Below, in pieces: positions 25,558-34,242 of a stretch of 64,000 bases of DNA. Source of the DNA: DASRDS01 sp035570055 (GTDB taxonomy: Bacteria > Gemmatimonadota > Gemmatimonadetes > Gemmatimonadales > Gemmatimonadaceae); the NCBI GenBank assembly GCA_035570055.1, contig DATMLM010000073.1, positions 255,478 to 319,477 of the forward strand, in the 5' to 3' direction. How positions within the stretch are numbered: the stretch's first letter is position 1; each line of letters begins with the position of its first letter. The notes under the pieces are model-generated. The model was not told the origin of the DNA. It did no database searches and saw nothing but the letters and a program-made list of their open reading frames with translations. The position numbers and the translations under genes are program-made.

Positions 25558-28500
25558 GGTTGCGGCAGCATCAAGTCCGCGTGCATCAGCACGCGGAACG
25601 GTGGGCGGAACAAGATGTACGCGGTTTGCGCGCTGTTCACGCCCCACGCGTTGTTCGTGTCGTCGGGATTATTCGCGTCGTTGACGATCGCGATGCCCGT
25701 TGGTCCGGCTGCCGGCGACAAGAAGCCCGGGACTGGTGCGCTCGATATCACTTTCCGGAACACTTGCGAGGCTTCGCGCCACGGACTCACGTTCAACGCC
25801 AGCACCGGTGGCGTGACGGTGACGCCACCCGCGAAGTTCGTCCACGCCAGTTCCGCCCAGTGGGGAACCGGACTCACATCCGGTGTCGGCTCGAGCCCGA
25901 AGCGCGGCTCCGAGGGTTGCTCCTGAAACACGAAGAAGAATCCGTCGGGCGCATTCGCCGTCCCGCCGCGCGCGTCCTCGGCCGTCACGTTGAATCCCAA
26001 GAAGGTCATGTCCGGGGTGAGCGAGCCGCGGAACAACGGATAGCGTTCGTCGGTCTGATCGAGCACGCGCACGCCATTTACGGTCTTCGCTTTTCCGGCG
26101 TAGACGATCGCGTTCGGATAGCGCTTGAACAGCTCGCCGCGCACGAGCAGGACGAGATTGCCCGGCGCGTTCGGGCGATTCGGATGCGTACCGAGTGCCG
26201 TCGGCAGCGCCCACGTGTCGATCGGGGGAATGTCGTAGAGCGTTGTTGGATCGGATGGCGCCGGGATGTATCCGCTCACGTCCCAGAATTGGCGGAAGTA
26301 CGTGCCGCGCTGATCGGTCGGGAACCCGTTCCACAACAGTTGTCGAGACATCTCGTGGCTCAAGCCGATCATGTACGCTTCAATGAAGGCCTGATTTTGA
26401 TCGAGGAGCCCAACCGTGTTCGCCTCGACGCCCTCGACGCCTGGCAGCAGGTAGCGCTCGTCGAGATCGCGCAGCGGGGCGTACATCGGCTGCGGGAAAC
26501 GTGGCGCCACGAGCATTGGCTCGAGTGGATCGGCTGGCTGCCAGCCGAGTCGTGTACCAACGTTGACCAACGAACCAAACCGCGCTGGCACCGTCACTCG
26601 CGGATCGATGCGCGCGAGAATCGTCTTGCGCAGCGTCGGAATATCGAGCGCGGGAGCCGGACCAGGATTGACGGGCAGCGCCTGAATGGCCGTGAACAGA
26701 TCGGTCGTCGCTTTCCGGAATGCCGCAGCCTGTGCCGAGTCGGCCGCGCCCACTCCTGCGGTCGGCGTCGCTGTGCCGAGCGGCTCGATCGCGAATCCAG
26801 GCCGCACGGGCACCTGCGCGATCGCCTGCGGAGTCATCCCTCCGAAGGTCACGGGATTCGTCGCCTGACTCGACGACTGCTTATACGCGACTAATGCGGC
26901 GATGGCCGCGATGACTGCGGCGATCAAGCCGATCTGCCAGCCGGCCAACACGCCAATAGCCAGCACCACGACGAGCGCAATGATGATCGCGATCAACAGC
27001 CAGCTCGGAAGCCCCGTCGATGAGCCCGTAGGCGATACCTGGTCGACTGGAGTCAGGCCGCCCGGAGGCTTGGGCGGTGGCACAATGGTCAGCGCTCCGC
27101 TGTTCACGCGCGTGACCAGCGTCGGCGCGCGGCCGCGGCTCAACCGCCGAAATGCACCCGAGAACATCCGCGGCGGCACCCGGCTCGCGCGGATCGTGGC
27201 GGCAATAGTCGTCGGGCTAGCGAGCAAGCGTGACTGCAGTGGTGACGTGAGCTTGATCAGTGTCTCGGGCGGCGCGGCCACGAGATGCTGCTGGAACAGT
27301 TGCTGGCTTACGGCCCGGGCGAGCTGTCCCTGGGCGAGCAGTTGGTTCGCCGCGCGGATGCCGGCGACTTGTTGCCAAGCTGATGCCAGGAGCTGCGTGC
27401 GCTCCTCCTGCACGACCTGAGTCCCCATGCCGGCGGCGGCACGGTTCCGTGGATCGAGATTGAGATCGTTCTCCCACCCGGCGGCCGTGCGATCGACAGA
27501 CGTGATGCCCGATGCCCATCGCCCGTAGATCGGCGGCACGATGACGGGATCGGGACCGGGATTGGCGGGATCGTATGTCGAGGCCGACGTCTGGTTGACC
27601 ACCGCCTGTAGCGCGGTCTGAAATTCATCTTTGCCCGCACCACCCCATGGCGGGGGCGGTTGCGGCGCAGGCGGCGGTGGGGGAGGGGGCACGCTTTGCA
27701 GCGCGCCGCCCAGTGGCAGGTTTGGGTTGGCGGTATCGAGGTCGAGTGGGCGCTGGCCTACGCTCCACGGAAGGACTCGAGGCGTCAGCGCGCGCACCAG
27801 CGACTCGAAGTCGCCTTCGTCGCTGGTATTGAAGTCGAACCGATAGTAGTAGGGAAGCGTCAGCGGAACTTTCGCGTTCTGCCCGGGCGTCCATGCCGGG
27901 TCCGACGTGGTCATGGCCGACGTATCCTGCCCGAGCCCTGCCGCGACGCCGGTCTGAAAGGCAGGAACGAGAAACGCGGAATACGATGTCTCGGGATTGA
28001 GCCGCCGCGGCGACAGCAACCGCGAGATGGCCATGCCCGGCGCCGTCGCGAGCGCATTGGCGAGCGACGTGTCTCCCGTGATCTGCACGTGCGCCCAATT
28101 CCACGACTCGGAGAGGTCGGGCAAGGCCGCCGTGCTCTGAACGACGACGATGGGGAGCGGATTAGGCGCGACCGATGGGGTCGTGAACTCGTCGGCCTCG
28201 AGTACCAAGAGCGCGACCCAGGGATGGAGTCGATCGCCGTTCGGCGCCGCTGGCGTGAACAGCCACGGGAAATCCGGAGAGTCGAACTCGATGCCGCAGA
28301 GATAATTCGGCTCGAAGTTGACGGTGAATTGCCGGGGTTCCGTCCGGATGATCATGCGTGGATCGACACCGGCGATGTCGCCGGGACCGAGCAGCACGAC
28401 TGATTGTGCCGGCGGGAGCACGGGGTTCGGCTGAGTCCCACCCGTGACGTCGAGTCCGAGTTGCACCGAGAGACGCGCGTGATCCGGCAGCGTCCCCGAG

Positions 28501-28571
28501 TCTACATTGGACACACTGGCGCCAATGCCTCGGCGCGCCCACGCTTGGAAGTGATACAGGCCGACCGTCAT
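25554..28571 (-). CDS. Giant protein with central transmembrane hairpin (1005 aa)
   Basis: 1005 aa from the ATG in an ATGA overlap with the DUF6603 gene stop. N-terminal half beta-rich (SVQLGLDVTGG, RMIIRTEPRQFTVNFEPNYLCGIEFDSPDFPWLFTP), a PPPPPPAPQPPPPWGG stretch near residue 297, a helical linker, then a membrane hairpin about residues 522-568 (WLLIAIIIALVVVLAIGVLAGW, then IGLIAAVIAAIAALVAY), and a long C-terminal half with FPQPMYAPLRDLDERYLLPG and a repeat-poor globular pattern. No family with known function recognised. It is the only clear membrane anchor in the operon and could tether the assembly. Confidence 0.83.
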   Translation of the reverse strand: MTVGLYHFQAWARRGIGASVSNVDSGTLPDHARLSVQLGLDVTGGTQPNPVLPPAQSVVLLGPGDIAGVDPRMIIRTEPRQFTVNFEPNYLCGIEFDSPDFPWLFTPAAPNGDRLHPWVALLVLEADEFTTPSVAPNPLPIVVVQSTAALPDLSESWNWAHVQITGDTSLANALATAPGMAISRLLSPRRLNPETSYSAFLVPAFQTGVAAGLGQDTSAMTTSDPAWTPGQNAKVPLTLPYYYRFDFNTSDEGDFESLVRALTPRVLPWSVGQRPLDLDTANPNLPLGGALQSVPPPPPPPAPQPPPPWGGAGKDEFQTALQAVVNQTSASTYDPANPGPDPVIVPPIYGRWASGITSVDRTAAGWENDLNLDPRNRAAAGMGTQVVQEERTQLLASAWQQVAGIRAANQLLAQGQLARAVSQQLFQQHLVAAPPETLIKLTSPLQSRLLASPTTIAATIRASRVPPRMFSGAFRRLSRGRAPTLVTRVNSGALTIVPPPKPPGGLTPVDQVSPTGSSTGLPSWLLIAIIIALVVVLAIGVLAGWQIGLIAAVIAAIAALVAYKQSSSQATNPVTFGGMTPQAIAQVPVRPGFAIEPLGTATPTAGVGAADSAQAAAFRKATTDLFTAIQALPVNPGPAPALDIPTLRKTILARIDPRVTVPARFGSLVNVGTRLGWQPADPLEPMLVAPRFPQPMYAPLRDLDERYLLPGVEGVEANTVGLLDQNQAFIEAYMIGLSHEMSRQLLWNGFPTDQRGTYFRQFWDVSGYIPAPSDPTTLYDIPPIDTWALPTALGTHPNRPNAPGNLVLLVRGELFKRYPNAIVYAGKAKTVNGVRVLDQTDERYPLFRGSLTPDMTFLGFNVTAEDARGGTANAPDGFFFVFQEQPSEPRFGLEPTPDVSPVPHWAELAWTNFAGGVTVTPPVLALNVSPWREASQVFRKVISSAPVPGFLSPAAGPTGIAIVNDANNPDDTNNAWGVNSAQTAYILFRPPFRVLMHADLMLPQP

Positions 28572-31500
28572 GCCGCGACCTCCCATACCGGAAGCACCTG
28601 CAGCGCATCGATCTCCGTTGGGCTCGTGGCGAGATAGTCGAGGAGCGCCGCCCGCGCGACGAAGTAGCTCGATCCCGCGGCGGGAACGATGTCGGCGCGA
28701 ACGCTCAAGTCGATCGCGCTCGCGACGACGTACGCCGGCTGCCCAAGCGTAATGGCGGCGGTTGCGGGGGCAGCGGCGTACTTGACGAGACCCGTGTGTT
28801 TCATCGAGGACTGCGCGCCAGCACCTTGCGCGCTCAACGCCGCGTGGATCGTCGCGGGCATGTTATAATAGCCGGTCAGCCGGGCGTTCGTCGCGGGGTC
28901 ATCGATGTAGATCTCCTCGTACATCACGGACCGCGTGACGTCTGGGCCCGAGAGCACGGCGGCCGACCCAATGGTCACACCTGCGTCGTACGGTTCGAAG
29001 CTTGGCAAGCTCAGTTTCTGATCGTCCGTCAGCGTCAGGAACTGTCCCGGTGCGAAGTAGTCCTGAATGGGTTGCGTCGTTTCGACTTGGCCACCGATCG
29101 TGACGCTCCCGATGGAGAACTCGCTGCCGTCCGCCGGTGCGGCGCTGCCGTAGCGCGTGATCGGCAGATCGAGTGGCACGACGGTCTCTTTCACGGTCAA
29201 CGAGCCGAGCGGGTGCACCGACAGCGTCGTCGCGCCTGGCGCGGGCGCGACGAGTGAGACCGCGACGCTCGCGCCGGCGGGCAACGCAGCGCTCCAGCTT
29301 CGTGCGTCCTGGAGGGCGGCGATCAGGTCCGGGAGGACCGGGATGGCCGGTAGCGAGATCTGGGTACTGTCGCCGAACGAGCGATCGATCGTTGCGCTGA
29401 CGCTGAAGAACAGCAGCGAGATGGTGACTTCGGCGTGCACATGCCACGGCGTCGGGCCCGAGAAGATGCCGCTGACCGAGAGACCGAGCAGGGTGTCGCC
29501 GTCGTACGTGACGTCCAAGCTCGCGGTGAAGTCGAACTCGAACGAGAACGGCGAGGGAACGATCAGGAGGTCGTATCCCAGGTACCCGTGCACACCGAAT
29601 CCACCCGCGTGGGCCGTCAGCTCGACGTTCGCCCCGAACTGCCGCGTGTTCGACGTCACCGCGAGGTACGAGCTGGCGCTCAGCCGCGGGTTGTCGCCGT
29701 CGCCGATGCTGATCGAGAGGCGCGTGAGCTGTGGGACATTCAATCCGGTGGTGTCGAAGTGCGGATTGAAGCCGCCGAGCGAGAACAGGAGGTTGCGGGG
29801 GGAGGCCGCGCTGAACCGGAGAGCGAGCGCGCCGTTCAACGCGAACGCGAGGATCCGCGAGTTGTACAGCTGGCCATCGATCGACACCGTTTGGGCGGCG
29901 AAGTCGACGACGCCCAGCACTTCGATGTGGAGCTCGACCAGCGCCTCGTCCTGGGTGGGAAGTCCCGCATCGATGAGTCCGAGCAAAGCGAGCGTGATCG
30001 GGTCTGGGAGCGACAGGATGAGGCCGATCGTGAACGTCACGAGCGTCGGCGTGCCCCAGCCGATCTCGAGGAGCGGTCCGAAGAGATAGCGTCCCTGCGC
30101 AGGCGGGAATATCGCTTCGATGTTCTTGATGATCGCCGGCGCGTTGTCGATCGGGTCGCTCGGGAACATGATGCTGCCGAGCGTGTGCGCGCGAAACCCC
30201 GCTTGCAGGGCGTTCAGGTCCATCGTGCGGTTGACGCCGCCCAAGCCGCCAACGCCGTTCAACGTGAAGCCGAGTCCGAGTTGGATCGGCGGCAGGGTGA
30301 ACGTGATGATGAAGAGGAACGAGTAGCCACTCGAACCATCCGGCATCACAGTGTCGAGGATGGCGATCGCCGTGATCTGTATTTCATTGAGTAAGGCGAG
30401 CTGCAGCACGCCTGCGTATTGACCCTTCGTCGGGTCGAACGAGATGTACCCGCCGCCAACGACCGCCGCGGCGTCGATCGCAATCCCGAGTCCGTTCGGC
30501 GGCTTGAACGCAACCTGGATGTCAGCGGGCCCGAGGTTTCCGCCCTGGCTCGGGAACGACAGTGTGCCGACGGCGCCGAGACGATCGACGGCGACTTGTA
30601 CGGGGCCGAGTGAGACGCCGAGGGCGACCGACACTTCGAGGGTGATGCCGTTCGACCCGACGCCGCCGATGAGATACAGCGTCGGCACCGTGACGGGGCC
30701 GAGGGTCAGGTGCAGCGGGAGATCGATCTCGAGTTGGGCGCCGCCGGTGATGTGGAGTCCGGTGCCCATGCGCCACGTGGCCGTGATTTGGAATGGCGCT
30801 TCGACGTGGACCGGGCCCAAGATGTCGGCGATGAAGCCGTCGGAGTTGGTTGTGTCGATGACGACATTGCCGCCGGTGACGGCGGCCTGCAACGTCGGAT
30901 CGGCTGACCCGGAGCCGGTACTGCTCGCGGTGAGTGTCAGTCCGGCGCCGACGCTGAACGTTTGCGCTTCCATCCGGCTGCTGCCGGCCGAGCCGAGGAT
31001 GAGCAGCGGGTGGGTTGCATCCGTTCCACTGCCCACGAGCGCGGTCTGCAGCGACCCGTTGAGCGTGGCAGTCGGGAGCGACAGCGTCACCGTGGCTGGT
31101 GGTGTCGCTGTGACTTGGAGGTTCGCCCCGAATGATCCTTGCAGTTGGATCTGCACCGCGAAGCGCTGGCTCACCGGGATCGTGAAGTTGTAGGTGCCGG
31201 GGAGGCCGTACGTGAACGTCGCGAGAACGCCGGGCGGGGTCGTCGCCGGATTCGCCTGGAGCGTGAGGAGCGGCGCGGTCAGCGTGTTGCCCGGCGGGTT
31301 CGGCACCAGGGCTGGCAGGCCGAGCAGGTCGCAGGAGATACCGAGACGGGGCATCATCTGCGTGCCGTCGAATGTCGGGCTGCCCCACGCGTACAGAGTC
31401 TCCATCAGGCTCACGGGGTTCGTGAACAGCTGCTGGAGATTCGACAAAGAGAGCTGTTTCTGCGTGTACGGCGGCTGCGTCGGATCACCGGAGACGCCCG

Positions 31501-32002
31501 GCTGCCTCACGTAGTTCACGATGCCGAGCAGATTCGCGAAACCCACGTAGCCGGGTTCGACGCTTTCGGCGTACGTGATGATGAGATAGCTCAGCAGGTT
31601 CGTGGCGAGTGTGCCGGCAAACGACGTGACCGCCCCGGAGTCGATGCCGGTGATGCTGCTCGCGGCGTCGCTGAGCGCCTGAGCCATCGCTTCGATCGCG
31701 GAGATGATCGTCTTGATCTGCCCCACGAGCGTGATGCCGTCTTGCACGATCGCGGCGTCGTCGCCGGCGGTGATGTCGGAGGCGAGCTTCGTGAGTTGAG
31801 CCGGCAGCGCGCCAGCCGCGGTCGCCACGGTGTTCACCTGCGTCATGAAGCCGGACTGGGAGGTCAAGGCCGGCGGGAACTGGACTCCGAGCTCGGCAAG
31901 GAACGGGATGATGTTCGTCGGCGTCAGCTGCGCCTCGAGGGGCGCGAGCGCGAGGCCGATTTGCGACGCGATGAGCTCGAGTGTCCCCGGATCGGATGGC
32001 AT
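28568..32002 (-). CDS. DUF6603-type large beta-rich protein (1144 aa)
   Basis: 1144 aa. After a helical N-terminal region (residues 1-180) most of the chain is long alternating hydrophobic beta-strands with few charged residues, for example LHLTLGPVTVPTLYLIGGVGSNGITLEVSVALGVSLGPVQVAV. The segment with GVGGLGGVNRTMDLNALQAGFRAHTLGSIMFPSDPIDNAP matches what I know of DUF6603 proteins. No signal peptide. A beta-groove or barrel-like structure is inferred from the strand pattern; function is not known. Four bases separate it from the upstream protease gene. Confidence 0.8.
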   Translation of the reverse strand: MPSDPGTLELIASQIGLALAPLEAQLTPTNIIPFLAELGVQFPPALTSQSGFMTQVNTVATAAGALPAQLTKLASDITAGDDAAIVQDGITLVGQIKTIISAIEAMAQALSDAASSITGIDSGAVTSFAGTLATNLLSYLIITYAESVEPGYVGFANLLGIVNYVRQPGVSGDPTQPPYTQKQLSLSNLQQLFTNPVSLMETLYAWGSPTFDGTQMMPRLGISCDLLGLPALVPNPPGNTLTAPLLTLQANPATTPPGVLATFTYGLPGTYNFTIPVSQRFAVQIQLQGSFGANLQVTATPPATVTLSLPTATLNGSLQTALVGSGTDATHPLLILGSAGSSRMEAQTFSVGAGLTLTASSTGSGSADPTLQAAVTGGNVVIDTTNSDGFIADILGPVHVEAPFQITATWRMGTGLHITGGAQLEIDLPLHLTLGPVTVPTLYLIGGVGSNGITLEVSVALGVSLGPVQVAVDRLGAVGTLSFPSQGGNLGPADIQVAFKPPNGLGIAIDAAAVVGGGYISFDPTKGQYAGVLQLALLNEIQITAIAILDTVMPDGSSGYSFLFIITFTLPPIQLGLGFTLNGVGGLGGVNRTMDLNALQAGFRAHTLGSIMFPSDPIDNAPAIIKNIEAIFPPAQGRYLFGPLLEIGWGTPTLVTFTIGLILSLPDPITLALLGLIDAGLPTQDEALVELHIEVLGVVDFAAQTVSIDGQLYNSRILAFALNGALALRFSAASPRNLLFSLGGFNPHFDTTGLNVPQLTRLSISIGDGDNPRLSASSYLAVTSNTRQFGANVELTAHAGGFGVHGYLGYDLLIVPSPFSFEFDFTASLDVTYDGDTLLGLSVSGIFSGPTPWHVHAEVTISLLFFSVSATIDRSFGDSTQISLPAIPVLPDLIAALQDARSWSAALPAGASVAVSLVAPAPGATTLSVHPLGSLTVKETVVPLDLPITRYGSAAPADGSEFSIGSVTIGGQVETTQPIQDYFAPGQFLTLTDDQKLSLPSFEPYDAGVTIGSAAVLSGPDVTRSVMYEEIYIDDPATNARLTGYYNMPATIHAALSAQGAGAQSSMKHTGLVKYAAAPATAAITLGQPAYVVASAIDLSVRADIVPAAGSSYFVARAALLDYLATSPTEIDALQVLPVWEVAA

Positions 32003-32006
32003 GGCT

Positions 32007-34157
32007 TCAGGCGGGAACGGTGGCGGGGGCGCCGAGGGCGGTCAGGAGCTCGGGGTACGAGAGGTGCGCGAGCTCGATGAGCGCGGGTCCATGCGCTTTG
32101 ATGTCGGCTGCCAGCGCATCACTCCCATAACGCGCGAGCGCGCTGGCAATCTGCTGCAAGCAGTCAGCGAGCGGGGTGCCGTTGATCATCGAGGGGATGC
32201 GCTGACCAGGGATCTCGAGCGTCCGAACCAGGCCATTGGCGATCGCGAGTCCGCCGTTGCGCTGCCACACCGTGGCCATCTTGCGATTCGTGTTGACGAG
32301 CGTCTGCGCCTCGTTCAGGTGGCGCATGATCAGCGGGGCATAGAGCTGACCGCCGGGTGTGGCGCCGATCTCGCTCTGCGCCTGGACCAGTCGCACCGAT
32401 TGCGGGGTGTTGGCGGGGACCGCGCGATGCGCGATGCGCGCGAGTGCTGGCGGAAACGGATTGCCGCTCGGCGCGGCTTGGACCGTTTGCGTCGGTTGCG
32501 CCGCGTTCCACGTCACGAGTGTCGCCTGGAGCGGGGCGAACCGGCTGCTGACTGAAGAGAGGATCGCTTGAATCGGAGTCCCCAGGCTCAGATTGCCGGC
32601 GATGCCGAATACGATGCCGGCGACGGTCGTCGTCGCGTTCCCATCTGATCCCACCGGCGGGGTGCAGATCGCCGCGCCGGAATCGCCACTTCGCGAAAAT
32701 GGATTGCCGCGGACCTGAAAGGCGTTCGTGTAGTAGCGCGTCAGGGCCTGCCATGGGGCGGGCTGTTGCCCGCTCTCCGTTGACACTCCGGAGATATATG
32801 TGATGACGCCAGCAGTATTGATGGCTATCAGCGTTCCGTCATTGGCCGTTGGTGACGATCGCCCTCGCAATTTCAGCGGTATGCCGACGCTGTCCTGGGT
32901 GACGTCATGCACGCCGACGATACGCCCAATGCCTTCGATGTACCCTTGATACTTTATCCCCGGATCGAGCAGGATGAGAGCCGCGTCGACCTCGAGGTCC
33001 GCGAACGCGACGCGACCGATGCGGTGATTGCAGCAGTGCGAGCATACGCAATCGAAGCATCGGTTGGTCGCCTGTCCGACGCGGGTGTCGCTGCTGTACT
33101 GACAGAGGATCGACTGGGCGCCTTTGACCTGCAGCGTGTTCCATGCCGTGGCCTCGGCGCTCACGCCGGTGATCGAAAAGTCGTTGATCAGGCTCGCGAT
33201 GTCGAATGCGAGTGTCGGCGCGCCAATGACGAATCCGCCCCGGGTTGGCTCGACGCCGCCGGCATTCACTCTCACATAGGCGCCCCCGAACTCGTCTCCG
33301 TCACCCGACAGCGCGATCGTGTGCGCTGGCGGACTCACGCTCGTCTGGACCACCGTGATCGTCGTCGAGGCATTCTTATCGCCGGCCGTCGGCCCGTAGG
33401 GACCCAGCCAAAAAACCGTGCCGCCCGCCGCCGTGACCGACAGTGCGGGACCAAACGCGTGGCCCGTGATGCCGTTGCCGAGACTCGTCAGGGTAGCGGC
33501 CAACTTGCCCGCGACGTCACTCGCGGTATCTGAATCTCCGGCCATATAGAAGGCCCGGTGTCGCGTGTCGTCGGCGAGCACGACGGACACAATGAGTTGC
33601 GTGCCACGCGTGACGGTTGCGTCGGAACCGGTGCTGAACGTGTGCCCCGTATCGGCGCTATCTGAGGGGCCCGGGCCTAGGTTCGTGTGCTGGGCGTACG
33701 CGTGATCGCCGACGACATGAAAGTTGGTGACCCCGTAGATCCAGGGGGTAAGGTCGCCGACCTGAATGAAGCATCCGAGCGTGCCATATGTACCGATCCC
33801 GGTGTACTCGGCGTCCAGCGCGTCCGCGTCGATGCCGCCCGGCGCGATCTGGATTCCGCCGACGAGGACATCGTAATTCTCGTCATCCGGATCCGGATCC
33901 GGACTGCCCTGAAGGTGTGGAATCGGCGATTCGTAGACATCGGTCGTGACGCCATCGATCTCCGCGGGAATCACGTGACTCGCCACGAGCTGCGCGATCG
34001 GTTGCTTGTGCTCGACGAAGACCATGATCGCGGGCTCGCTCGTGAACTCACCGCCGATGATCTTTCTCCCCATGCCCACGGCGTGGACGCCGGGAATCGC
34101 GAATAGCCGCGCACGCGCGGTTGGCAGGACCGCGTTGACTCGTGAGAAGTCGATCAC
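32007..34157 (-). CDS. Nal1-like trypsin-fold serine protease, paralog A
   Basis: 716 aa from the GTG at 34157, chosen because it aligns with the starts of paralogs B and C and sits 6 bases after a promoter -10; an ATG at 34184 is the alternative. N-terminal domain with AIPGVHAVGMGRKI and IMVFVEHKQPI is the Nal1-type lead. The triad is in place: His147 (TNFHVV), Asp391 (VDAALILLD) and Ser493 (RSGDSGAAI). About 190 extra residues between His and Asp hold a beta-rich insert and the Cys cluster CFDCVCSHCC. The last about 135 residues are nearly identical in all three paralogs. No signal peptide; substrate unknown. Confidence 0.85.
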   Translation of the reverse strand: MIDFSRVNAVLPTARARLFAIPGVHAVGMGRKIIGGEFTSEPAIMVFVEHKQPIAQLVASHVIPAEIDGVTTDVYESPIPHLQGSPDPDPDDENYDVLVGGIQIAPGGIDADALDAEYTGIGTYGTLGCFIQVGDLTPWIYGVTNFHVVGDHAYAQHTNLGPGPSDSADTGHTFSTGSDATVTRGTQLIVSVVLADDTRHRAFYMAGDSDTASDVAGKLAATLTSLGNGITGHAFGPALSVTAAGGTVFWLGPYGPTAGDKNASTTITVVQTSVSPPAHTIALSGDGDEFGGAYVRVNAGGVEPTRGGFVIGAPTLAFDIASLINDFSITGVSAEATAWNTLQVKGAQSILCQYSSDTRVGQATNRCFDCVCSHCCNHRIGRVAFADLEVDAALILLDPGIKYQGYIEGIGRIVGVHDVTQDSVGIPLKLRGRSSPTANDGTLIAINTAGVITYISGVSTESGQQPAPWQALTRYYTNAFQVRGNPFSRSGDSGAAICTPPVGSDGNATTTVAGIVFGIAGNLSLGTPIQAILSSVSSRFAPLQATLVTWNAAQPTQTVQAAPSGNPFPPALARIAHRAVPANTPQSVRLVQAQSEIGATPGGQLYAPLIMRHLNEAQTLVNTNRKMATVWQRNGGLAIANGLVRTLEIPGQRIPSMINGTPLADCLQQIASALARYGSDALAADIKAHGPALIELAHLSYPELLTALGAPATVPA

Positions 34158-34192
34158 GCAGCGACTATGTCGCGCCAGGGACATACTGTCAA
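34158..34192 (-). promoter_or_regulatory. Promoter of protease paralog A, leaderless geometry
   Basis: On the minus strand TTGACA (34192-34187), a 17-base spacer, CATAGT (34169-34164), six bases, then the GTG start at 34157. The same layout and a similar -10 occur before paralog C. A start point 6-7 bases after the -10 would put the GTG at the mRNA 5' end. Confidence 0.65.
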
Positions 34193-34242
34193 ATCGTGAT
34201 ACGAACCGCGTAACGGACAGGGACCGACCATCCCGCCGCCGG

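Noticed and set aside
21283..25926. Long plus-strand frames of 922 aa and 528 aa opposite the 1402-aa gene
   Set aside because: They are shadow frames in high-GC DNA, rich in Arg and low-complexity, with no plausible start site, while the minus-strand frame has ordered overlaps with both neighbours.
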